From an uncultured Bacteroidia bacterium (GTDB lineage: Bacteria > Bacteroidota > Bacteroidia > SpSt-205), in assembly GCA_937995505.1 (NCBI GenBank), contig CALKJV010000157.1:1-12335 (forward strand): a stretch of DNA of 12,335 nucleotides. The letters run 5' to 3'. Shown here one piece after another: positions 1 through 6,106 of this stretch. The stretch's first letter is position 1, and the number at the start of each line of letters is the position of its first letter. The notes beneath the pieces are model-generated. The model saw nothing but the letters and a program-made list of their open reading frames with translations. It had not been told where the DNA came from and did not search any database. The translations under genes and the position numbers were made by a program.

Positions 1-771
1 GCAGCCCTTGCAGGCACCGAAACTCAAAAAGGCCACAGCCACAAGGATAATTTCCTCCATACGCTCAAAGTGCTAGCCCAGCTCCTGGCGCAGCGCCCCG
101 ATGCCTCTCTGTGGCTGCGTTGGGCAGCCCTCCTCCACGACATCGGCAAGCCCTCTACCAAACACTTTGACGAACGGGTAGGTTGGAGCTTCCACCTACA
201 CGAAGAGGTAGGAGCCCGCATGGTAAAGGACATCTTCCGACGCTTGCGCCTGCCCTTAGATGAACGCATGCGCTATGTACAGAAGCTCGTACGCTTACAC
301 GGCCGCCCTATCGCCTTAGCCCAAGAGGGGGTTACAGATAGCGCTATACGACGCTTAATTGTAGAGGCCGGCGAAGACCTGGAAGACCTTATCCTCCTGT
401 GCCGCAGCGATGTAACTACACGCCATGTAGGCCGGCGCCAGCGCTTCCTGCAAAACTTTGACCGAGTGATGCAGCGGGTACGGGAAGTGCAAGAGCGGGA
501 CCAGCTTGCCCAGTTTCAACCGCCCATCCGAGGCGACTACATCATGGCGGCCTATAACTTGCCGCCTGGTCCTCTCGTCGGCCACATCAAAGAAGCTATC
601 CGCCAAGCCGTCTTAGATGGGATTATCCCCAACGACTTTGATGCTGCCGTAGCCTACATGCACCAGATTGCCCCTGCCCTCTTAGCGGGAAAGCCAGTTC
701 CACAGCAGCTTGATGAGAATTGCGAGCGCAAAGAGCGAGAGGGAGAGGAGGTTCGTTCGCCGCATAAATAG
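1..771 (+). CDS. cca: CCA tRNA nucleotidyltransferase (HD-domain type), C-terminal part
   Basis: This is the 3' part (256 residues) of a tRNA nucleotidyltransferase, which adds or repairs the CCA end of tRNAs. The reading frame is open from base 1, so the N-terminal nucleotidyltransferase head lies outside the window. What is visible is the HD-domain part: a GHSHKDNFLHTLKVL segment at about residues 11-25, the metal-binding HDIGK motif near residue 48, and further histidines in FHLHEEVGARM. A helical region follows, with a GDYIMAAYNLPPGPLVG motif typical of the Bacteroidota enzymes. The conserved part ends around AVAYMHQIAPALLAGK. The last 25 or so residues are charged and of low complexity, and they overlap a small minus-strand gene in antisense, so this tail is probably not functionally constrained. 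The family assignment rests on motif recognition and is fairly secure. Confidence 0.9.
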   Translation, partial: AALAGTETQKGHSHKDNFLHTLKVLAQLLAQRPDASLWLRWAALLHDIGKPSTKHFDERVGWSFHLHEEVGARMVKDIFRRLRLPLDERMRYVQKLVRLHGRPIALAQEGVTDSAIRRLIVEAGEDLEDLILLCRSDVTTRHVGRRQRFLQNFDRVMQRVREVQERDQLAQFQPPIRGDYIMAAYNLPPGPLVGHIKEAIRQAVLDGIIPNDFDAAVAYMHQIAPALLAGKPVPQQLDENCERKEREGEEVRSPHK

Positions 772-849
772 GAGATTGAACCGACTGGACTTGGGCAAGT
801 GGCTCAGCTGAGAGCTGCGCGGGTCAAACGCCCGAAGGAGTTTTCGCAT
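682..849 (-). CDS. Small single-pass membrane protein (55 aa), possibly DUF6728-like
   Basis: This is a 55-codon gene with an ATG start (849-847) and a TAA stop (684-682). The protein starts MRKLLRAFDP, has a basic, polar N-terminal half, a central stretch FNLLFMRRTNLLSLSLF and a hydrophobic segment of about 20 residues ending LIKLLWNWLSR. That suggests one transmembrane helix near the C-terminus with a positively charged flank. The pattern N-L-x-x-M-x-x-x-N-x-[IL]-S before the helix resembles, from memory, small Bacteroidota proteins annotated as DUF6728; this was not checked. A box GCGTATTTTTGT lies 11 bases before the ATG, the same arrangement as at dnaE, trxA and dsbD. The gene runs tail-to-tail with cca and overlaps its last 90 bases. 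It is divergent from the tetR gene. Function is unknown. The main alternative is a chance ORF. Confidence 0.6.
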   Translation of the reverse strand: MRKLLRAFDPRSSQLSHLPKSSRFNLLFMRRTNLLSLSLFALAILIKLLWNWLSR

Positions 850-858
850 AAAATTCCT
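836..858. repeat. Inverted repeat around the small gene's start codon; possible operator or mRNA hairpin
   Basis: The arms AGGAGTTTT (836-844) and AAAATTCCT (850-858) pair over nine positions with one G-T wobble, around a five-base centre CGCAT. Read on the minus strand, the centre is ATGCG, so the start codon of the small membrane-protein gene sits exactly in the loop. The site is also about 57 bases upstream of the tetR start. It could be an operator for the TetR-type regulator, whose family binds short palindromes near its own gene, or an RNA hairpin at the 5' end of the small mRNA. The pairing is seen directly; both functions are inferred. Confidence 0.5.
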
Positions 859-860
859 AA

Positions 861-868
861 CAAAAATA
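861..868 (-). promoter_or_regulatory. Promoter -7 box candidate, TATTTTTG, for the small membrane-protein gene
   Basis: On the minus strand TATTTTTG, within GCGTATTTTTGT, lies 11 bases before the ATG at 849. It fits the Bacteroidota -7 consensus TAnnTTTG and matches boxes before dnaE, trxA and dsbD. No clear -33 TTTG is seen about 20 bases further upstream. Confidence 0.5.
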
Positions 869-901
869 CGCTTTTCTGGTAGCGATGCGAGCGCGACCCT
901 G

Positions 902-909
902 TAGCTTTG
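902..909 (+). promoter_or_regulatory. Promoter -7 box candidate, TAGCTTTG, for tetR
   Basis: TAGCTTTG fits TAnnTTTG and lies 5 bases before a GTG at 915, much like the box 4 bases before the lipoprotein ATG at 11012. It is flanked by CCTG and CAGG (898-901 and 910-913), a weak dyad. If it is real, transcription starts at about the GTG, which excludes the in-frame ATG at 885. It matches the shared 12-mer less well than the other boxes. Confidence 0.35.
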
Positions 910-914
910 CAGGC

Positions 915-1487
915 GTGAGTCAAAGCGAACGCATCTTAGAAGCGGCCCTTCAGCTATTTGCGAGGCAGGGGTATGAGCGAGTGAGCCTCCGCCAAGTAGC
1001 CCAAGCAGTGGGCCTGACCCCGCCGAGCTTATACCATTACTTCGCCAGTAAAGAAGCCCTCTTAGAGACCTTAGCCCACCAAGTAGCAGAGCGTTTTGAG
1101 AAAGCCACAGCTGGATTGGCAGAGGGGGGTTGGGAGGTTACCTACAAACTGGAGCGCTTCTGTATCGCGCACACAGAAGTACTGCTAAGCCGTCCCGAGC
1201 AGGCCGCTATCTTTCTGCGAGAAGCCCCCCAGCACTTGTCTGAGCCCCAGCGCAGCACCTTTCTAGAGCGGCAACGAGCGTATGAGGAGCGCTTTGAACG
1301 CATTTTGCGGGAAGGGCTGGAACGCAATCTCTTTCGGGAGTTAGAGCCGCGCTTTATGGCTGTATCCCTTTTAGCTGCGCTAAATGCGACGGCGACTTGG
1401 TATCAACCGGGCGGACCCCTGCGCCCTTCCGAGATTGGCCAGCAGCTTGCAGGTGTATTTCTGCGGGGGCTTATTCGTTCGTGGTAG
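915..1487 (+). CDS. TetR/AcrR family transcriptional regulator
   Basis: This is a one-component regulator of about 190 residues, the normal size for the family. The N-terminal helix-turn-helix domain is clear: SQSERILEAALQLFARQGYE, then VSLRQVAQAVGLTPPSLYHY, then FASKEALLETL. The C-terminal ligand-binding half is helical and not diagnostic, so the ligand is unknown. I chose the GTG at 915 because it puts the conserved first helix two residues in, as is usual in this family, and because a TAGCTTTG box lies just upstream. The ATG at 885 would add ten residues (MRARPCSFAG) that look unlike a TetR start, though it cannot be excluded. The gene is divergent from the small membrane-protein gene, so that gene and tetR itself are the obvious targets. 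Its 3' end overlaps the end of trxB by 17 bases tail-to-tail. Confidence 0.88.
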   Translation: MSQSERILEAALQLFARQGYERVSLRQVAQAVGLTPPSLYHYFASKEALLETLAHQVAERFEKATAGLAEGGWEVTYKLERFCIAHTEVLLSRPEQAAIFLREAPQHLSEPQRSTFLERQRAYEERFERILREGLERNLFRELEPRFMAVSLLAALNATATWYQPGGPLRPSEIGQQLAGVFLRGLIRSW

Positions 1488-2430
1488 CAGCGGCCTGCGA
1501 CTCGGCGTACTTTTTAGCGGAGAGCCAACGTTCGGCGTCTAGCGCTGCCATGCAGCCCGTACCCGCCGCAGTAATGGCCTGCCGATACACTGGATCTTGT
1601 ACATCCCCCGCTGCGAAGACACCGGGCAGGTTGGTATGAGTGCTTTTAGGCTGGGTGAGGATGTAGCCGTTCGCATCCAGCTCCAGCTGCCCGACAAAAA
1701 GGTCTGTGTTCGGCTGGTGCCCTATCGCCACAAAGAAGCCCTTCACCACCAAAATGCGCTCTTCGCCGGTCACGCGATTGCGCATGCGCACGCCCTCCAC
1801 AAACTTCTCGCCTAAAATGTCCTCCGCCACGGTATTCCAGTGGATGTGGATATTGGGGGTAGCTTTGACACGCTCTTGCATGATGTGGGAAGCGCGCATC
1901 TCATCGCGCCGTACCAGCATATGCACCTCGCTGCAGAGCTTAGAGAGGTAGAGGGCTTCTTCGCAGGCGGTATCGCCCCCGCCTACGATAGCTACGGGCT
2001 GGCCTCGGTAGAAGAACCCATCGCATACGGCACAAGCACTCACGCCAGCTCCGTAGAGGCGCTTTTCGGCTTCTAAGCCGAGCCATTTGGGGGAGGAGCC
2101 AGTTGCGATAATGACCGCTTCTGCATGGAGAACTTCTGCGCCCGCCAGCCAGATTTGCTTGGGGTCGGTGCGCAGCTCTACTTTCTCGGCTACATCGTAC
2201 CGTATGTCTGTACCGAAGCGTTCGGCTTGCTTGCGCAGGTCTTCCATCATCTCCGGGCCGAGGATGCCCTCAGGGTAGCCGGGGAAGTTTTCTACCTCGC
2301 TCGTTTTAGAGAGTTGGCCGCCAATTTCAGGGCCGGCAATCAAAACAGGTGCCAAGCCCGCACGCGCCGCATAAATAGCAGCGGTATAACCCGCCGGGCC
2401 CGAACCTAAAATGACAAGTTCGTGCATCAT
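1471..2430 (-). CDS. trxB: Thioredoxin-disulfide reductase
   Basis: This 319-residue FAD enzyme passes electrons from NADPH to thioredoxin in the cytoplasm. Its length is normal for the low-molecular-weight type. Motifs in order are the FAD-binding GSGPAG at residues 9-14, the redox-active CAVC at 133-136 followed by DG, the NADPH-binding GGGDTA at 150-155 with VRRDEMRA at 173-180, and the C-terminal FAD motif FAAGD. The active site reads CAVC where CATC is the common form; the two cysteines and following Asp are intact. The start codon overlaps the stop of dsbD in the sequence ATGA, so translation is probably coupled. An alternative ATG lies one codon later. The 3' end overlaps tetR by 17 bases. 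Being last in the run with its substrate trxA and the thioredoxin-dependent dsbD supports the call. Confidence 0.97.
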   Translation of the reverse strand: MMHELVILGSGPAGYTAAIYAARAGLAPVLIAGPEIGGQLSKTSEVENFPGYPEGILGPEMMEDLRKQAERFGTDIRYDVAEKVELRTDPKQIWLAGAEVLHAEAVIIATGSSPKWLGLEAEKRLYGAGVSACAVCDGFFYRGQPVAIVGGGDTACEEALYLSKLCSEVHMLVRRDEMRASHIMQERVKATPNIHIHWNTVAEDILGEKFVEGVRMRNRVTGEERILVVKGFFVAIGHQPNTDLFVGQLELDANGYILTQPKSTHTNLPGVFAAGDVQDPVYRQAITAAGTGCMAALDAERWLSAKKYAESQAAATTNE

Positions 2431-4505
2431 ATGGATTTAGAAGAGGGGGCATTTTTCTCGGCAAAGCGCTGGAGCCCTTCTCGTAAAAAAGCTACATACT
2501 CCGCCACATCCAGCGTAAAGCCCTTAGGAGGTACCAGCGGCTCCAACGAAGAATCAGTAATCACGTAATAAGGCTGAGCCTGCGTCTGATAGCGAGACTT
2601 TTCCAAGTAAAGCCAATAGTCTCCTAAGGTGCGTAGCTTTTGGCCATCGGGGGTCTTAACCACAGAGTCTAAGGGGGTAGCATCGTCCACAAAGAGCGAC
2701 ACGAGCACAAAGTCTTTTTGGAGGTGATTTTTTACGGCGGGGGCTGACCATACACTACTCTCTACCTGTCGGCAGTTTGTGCAGGTATGGCCGGTAAAGT
2801 CTATCAAGAGAGGTTTCTGGACCTCAGCTGCATAAAGTCGGGCTTCCTCTAAGTCGTAAAAAGCGCAGAAGTCTATGGGGGTATGCTTGCGCAGCTTATC
2901 GGCGTAGCGGCGGGTGGGGGGGTAGGAACAGGCCTCAGAGGCGTTTAGGCTTACAGCGTCTCTGCTGCCGACGACCCGTACGCCCATCTCCTCATGAATA
3001 GGGGGCAGAAGCCCCGAAAAGGCCTTCAGCGGGGCCCCCCATAGCCCCATAAAAAGGTACAGCGCCAAAGCAAAGCTGGCCATGCTAAAAAGCAACCGTA
3101 CTACTCCAATTTCAGAGGAAGGGGCACCTTTGAGGGGAATTTTACCCAATAGGTAGAGGGACAAAAAGAGAAACAGCGTAATCCACAATACGAGGTATAT
3201 TTCTCGGTCTAAGATCCCCAAATGCCACACAAGGTCGGCATTGCTAAGGAATTTCAGCGCAAGGGCCAGCTCGAGAAAGCCTAGGGTTACCTTAAAGGTC
3301 TCCATCCAGCTGCCGGAGCGCGGCAGACGCTGAAGCAGTTGGGGTAAGCCGGCAAGCACGCTAAACGGCAAGGCAAAGGCCAAGCCAAATCCTGTCATGC
3401 CCACCATGGGCCCCCAAAAGCGCCCCCCCACCATATCTATCATGAGCGTACCCACTAAGGGCCCAATACAAGAGAAGCTCACGAGTACCAGCGTAAGGGC
3501 CATAAAGAAGACCCCGCCCAAACTACGGGGGCTTGCGTAGCGGCTCGTAGCCGTGCCCCAGCTAGCCGGCAAGGTAATCTCAAAAAGCCCCAAAAACGAT
3601 AAGCCAAAGAGCAGCAGCAGGAAGAAAAAGACCAGGTTAAGCCAGGGGTTAGTGGCGAGGTTATAGGCGGCACTGGCCCCGAAAGCTAGCGTCAGGATGC
3701 CGCCTAAAAGCCAAAAAATCAGCAGAACCGAGACTCCATACCACAGGGCGAGCACAGGAAAACCCCGACGCCCTTCAGAGGCCTTTGTGAAGTAGCTCAC
3801 CGTGAGGGGAATCATGGGAAAGGTACAGGGCGTGAGCACCGCCGCAAGCCCAAAAAGGAAAGCTTTCAGAAAGAGCCACGCCAAAGACTCCCGTGGAGGG
3901 GGCGGCAAACTTTGCGAGACGGGAGCAGCCTGCGCTGGTGACTGCGAGACTGCCCGACTGGGTTGGGCAGCGGGGGAGGTATTGCCACTCACAAGGGTTT
4001 CAGAGGGCGAGGGCATCGGCGAAGCCGCACCTTGGCGAGTTGAGGGAGGTTGCGGAAAGGTCGCCGAACCCTTTGCCGCAAAGCGCACCGAAAACTCTTT
4101 CGTCTCGGTAAAACACTGCTCCTCATCGCAGTACTGATAGCGCGCATACCCTTCTACTAGAGCGGGACTATCCTGTACCACAAAGCGCTGTACGAAAGCT
4201 ACTTCCCCCTCGTAGTAGAATACATCTGTCCCAAAAACTTCATCAAAAGCTGTTTTCAGTTTGCCGCGTTCCAGGAGCGGGGGTACAGGTACTAACCCGC
4301 TTTTTTTCTCCAGGGTGAGCGTAGTGGGGAGGTTGGCGCTGATAGCCGGGGGCCTGCTGGAATAAAGGTGGTAAGGGGCAGCGATCTGCGCCTTGAGGAC
4401 GAGAGCTACTGTATCGCCCACTTTGGCGGGCGTAGGCCCTTCGGTGCTCACTTGCCAGGAGATAGCGGATTGTGCCCAGACTACCCCTACCCACATCCAC
4501 CACAT
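2427..4505 (-). CDS. dsbD: Thiol:disulfide interchange protein DsbD (three-domain)
   Basis: This inner-membrane protein of about 692 residues moves reducing equivalents from cytoplasmic thioredoxin to periplasmic thiol proteins. An N-terminal periplasmic domain (about 20-145) carries the pair C126/C131 in YCDEEQCF. A Pro/Ser/Ala-rich linker spans about 152-204. A CcdA-like membrane domain with about eight helices (205-505) has its two key cysteines in LTPCTFPMIPL (C227) and SFSCIGPLVG (C346). The C-terminal thioredoxin-like domain has CTNC at 575-578 in DFTGHTCTNCRQVE. All six catalytic cysteines are present. The ATG at 4505 was chosen because it begins a hydrophobic signal-like stretch (WWMWVGVVWAQS), follows the upstream stop by 19 bases and has a TAATTTTG box 8 bases before it. 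The frame is open to 4700, but that extension lies inside the preceding gene. The short signal lacks basic residues, so the exact start is uncertain. Confidence 0.93.
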   Translation of the reverse strand: MWWMWVGVVWAQSAISWQVSTEGPTPAKVGDTVALVLKAQIAAPYHLYSSRPPAISANLPTTLTLEKKSGLVPVPPLLERGKLKTAFDEVFGTDVFYYEGEVAFVQRFVVQDSPALVEGYARYQYCDEEQCFTETKEFSVRFAAKGSATFPQPPSTRQGAASPMPSPSETLVSGNTSPAAQPSRAVSQSPAQAAPVSQSLPPPPRESLAWLFLKAFLFGLAAVLTPCTFPMIPLTVSYFTKASEGRRGFPVLALWYGVSVLLIFWLLGGILTLAFGASAAYNLATNPWLNLVFFFLLLLFGLSFLGLFEITLPASWGTATSRYASPRSLGGVFFMALTLVLVSFSCIGPLVGTLMIDMVGGRFWGPMVGMTGFGLAFALPFSVLAGLPQLLQRLPRSGSWMETFKVTLGFLELALALKFLSNADLVWHLGILDREIYLVLWITLFLFLSLYLLGKIPLKGAPSSEIGVVRLLFSMASFALALYLFMGLWGAPLKAFSGLLPPIHEEMGVRVVGSRDAVSLNASEACSYPPTRRYADKLRKHTPIDFCAFYDLEEARLYAAEVQKPLLIDFTGHTCTNCRQVESSVWSAPAVKNHLQKDFVLVSLFVDDATPLDSVVKTPDGQKLRTLGDYWLYLEKSRYQTQAQPYYVITDSSLEPLVPPKGFTLDVAEYVAFLREGLQRFAEKNAPSSKSI

Positions 4506-4513
4506 AACTGCCA

Positions 4514-4521
4514 CAAAATTA
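4514..4521 (-). promoter_or_regulatory. Promoter -7 box candidate, TAATTTTG, for dsbD-trxB
   Basis: The minus strand carries GCGTAATTTTGT (4524-4513) immediately after the stop of the DUF4442 gene and 8 bases before the dsbD ATG. The identical 12-mer precedes trxA. It could give dsbD-trxB its own nearly leaderless transcript in addition to read-through from upstream. No -33 element is evident. Confidence 0.4.
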
Positions 4522-4524
4522 CGC

Positions 4525-5067
4525 TTAAGCTGCCGGTACAGGGCGACGGGGTCGCACCGCAAGGTTACGCAAGTACAGGGTTTGTCCGCCCTCTGCGCAA
4601 AGGTACCCCTCACTCCCATACACTTGGAAAGAGAATGCATAGCGCAGCTTGCCCTCTGTAAGCAGCTGCTGACGGATTTCCTCCCACTGCTCCGGCGCAA
4701 TGTGAAAAGTAATGTACAGATCGCCCCAGCTAGCCCGTACGAAACGCATCTCTAAGCTTTCTACCCATACTTCAATCGGGATGCCTTCATGCAGGGCCTT
4801 TTGCCAGATTAAGGTACCGTACCATAGGTCCACGGCTGAGAGGATAGTTCCGCCAAAGAAGCTACCGTTTAGGTTGCGGTTGAGGAGGGATTTTTTGACT
4901 TTGACATGTATCTGTAGAAGGTCGTCGGAAATAGCAATGGGCACGATGCGTTGGAAAAGGAGAGGCGGGTACCACCGCATAAGTCGCAGGAGACGGCGGG
5001 GGGGGTGGGGCCTCTGGCCTAAGTACTTCTGAAGGCGAGAGGGGGCGGGCGTAGGCTGCTCAGCCAT
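4525..5067 (-). CDS. DUF4442 / hotdog-fold thioesterase-like protein
   Basis: This protein of 180 residues resembles the DUF4442 branch of the hotdog-fold superfamily, whose members are often thought to act on acyl-CoA or acyl-ACP thioesters. Visible features are a basic, Pro-rich N-terminus (1-28), the MRWYPPLLFQRI segment (30-41), the strand DDLLQIHVKVKKS, and the family signature NRNLNGSFFGGTILSAVD at about 63-80, where the central helix of a hotdog fold begins. A second set of strands follows (YITFHIAPEQW, KLRYAFSFQVYG). No signal peptide is visible, so it is probably cytoplasmic. Its ATG overlaps the end of the reductase gene by 8 bases (ATGGCTGA), indicating one operon. The accA gene two positions upstream makes a lipid-related role plausible, but no substrate can be read from the sequence. 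Confidence 0.75.
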   Translation of the reverse strand: MAEQPTPAPSRLQKYLGQRPHPPRRLLRLMRWYPPLLFQRIVPIAISDDLLQIHVKVKKSLLNRNLNGSFFGGTILSAVDLWYGTLIWQKALHEGIPIEVWVESLEMRFVRASWGDLYITFHIAPEQWEEIRQQLLTEGKLRYAFSFQVYGSEGYLCAEGGQTLYLRNLAVRPRRPVPAA

Positions 5068-6106
5068 ACTCTACATCTATTTCGGGCGTAAGGGGCACCG
5101 CCTGGCAAGTGAGGATATATCCCTTCTCAATCTCCCAATCGGAAAGGGCTTCCCGTACAGCCATGTGCACTTGGCCTTGGTAGAGTTTCGCGCGGCAAGT
5201 GCAGCAGATACCTTCCTCACAGGCATAGGGCACATCTAAGCCTGCCTCTTGGGCCGCCTGAAGGATCGTCTGGCCAGGCTGGATAGATACCTGATAAACC
5301 TTGCCATCTAAGCGGATGGTGGACTGGGCCGCTTGGGTAGGGACAGGCGCCTCTGTCAACACCGTCTCCGGTAATGGCGCCGAAAAGTACTCCGTGTGAA
5401 TTTTCTCTTTGGGGAGTTTAGCCGCTTGGAGCGTCTCTATCGCCATAGCCATCATATCGCTCGGGCCGCAGATGTACGCTTCAATAGGAAGGAGGTTTCG
5501 GCGAAGCTGCTGCAGCTGCTCCGTAATTAGCTCCGCTGAAATACGGCCCTTTCGCCCTGCCCACTCTGAAGAAGGTTTGCTTAGCGTATGCACCACCGAA
5601 AGCTGCTTAGGGTACTGCGCCTGCAACTGCTCCAGCGCTTCTCTAAATATGATATCCTGCTCGGTACGGCTACCATAGAGCAGTGTGATCCGACTTTTAG
5701 GTTCGGCGAAGAGCAGCGAGCGAATCATTCCCATGATAGGAGAAATGCCGCTCCCAGCTGCGATGAAAAGATACTGTACCGTTCGGTTCGCTTGGGGCTG
5801 CACCGTAAACTTACCCAGCGGGGGGAAGACTTCTATTGTATCTCCCACTTGGAGGTTCTGCCAGATGAAATTAGAAACAAGGCCATCGGGCAAGCGCTTG
5901 ATAGTGACTTGCAAATGAGGGTCTAAGTGAGCACTGCTGGAGAGAGAGTACGCTCGGGGATACTTCTTGCCGTCTATTTCTACCCGCAAAGTCAGGTATT
6001 GGCCGGACAGGTATTCAAAGCCGCTTGTAGGCTTTTCTAAAACAAGCGAGTAGGTATCCGGCGTCTCGGGGCGAATCTCCAAGATACGGAGGGTACTATA
6101 CTTCAT
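5060..6106 (-). CDS. PaaE-like FAD/NAD(P)H oxidoreductase with C-terminal 2Fe-2S domain
   Basis: This 348-residue electron-transfer flavoprotein is of the ferredoxin-NADP reductase superfamily. The N-terminal FAD domain has RAYSLSSS at 51-58. The NAD(P)H domain has AAGSGISPIMGM at 116-127 and CGPSDMM at 213-219. After a linker (about 245-262) comes a plant-type ferredoxin domain with the C-x4-C-x2-C-x29-C cluster ligands C296, C301, C304 and C334. This order (flavin, nucleotide, iron-sulfur) is that of PaaE, the reductase subunit of phenylacetyl-CoA epoxidase, and of related oxygenase reductases. No paa genes are visible here, so its partner is unknown; a lipid-modifying oxygenase or desaturase is only a guess from the neighbours. 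The start overlaps the end of accA by 11 bases and the end overlaps the DUF4442 gene by 8, so it is mid-operon. No Shine-Dalgarno is present. Confidence 0.9.
   Translation of the reverse strand: MKYSTLRILEIRPETPDTYSLVLEKPTSGFEYLSGQYLTLRVEIDGKKYPRAYSLSSSAHLDPHLQVTIKRLPDGLVSNFIWQNLQVGDTIEVFPPLGKFTVQPQANRTVQYLFIAAGSGISPIMGMIRSLLFAEPKSRITLLYGSRTEQDIIFREALEQLQAQYPKQLSVVHTLSKPSSEWAGRKGRISAELITEQLQQLRRNLLPIEAYICGPSDMMAMAIETLQAAKLPKEKIHTEYFSAPLPETVLTEAPVPTQAAQSTIRLDGKVYQVSIQPGQTILQAAQEAGLDVPYACEEGICCTCRAKLYQGQVHMAVREALSDWEIEKGYILTCQAVPLTPEIDVEYG

Noticed and set aside
790..840. tRNA-like fold: a D-arm-like GCTC..GAGC and a T-arm-like hairpin CGGGT-CAAAC-GCCCG
   Set aside because: There is no matching 3' acceptor strand, the second loop does not fit a T-loop or an anticodon loop, and the region is better explained as coding sequence of the minus-strand small gene.
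820..844. Possible intrinsic terminator for cca: a 5-bp G/C hairpin followed by AAGGAGTTTT
   Set aside because: The T-run is short and separated from the stem by six bases, and the bases are inside the small minus-strand gene.
4506..4700. Longer dsbD start at 4700
   Set aside because: The extra 65 residues are not signal-like and lie wholly over the end of the DUF4442 gene.
4393..4755. Plus-strand open frame of 120 codons opposite dsbD and the DUF4442 gene
   Set aside because: It crosses two well-supported genes in antisense and has no recognisable domain or start signal.
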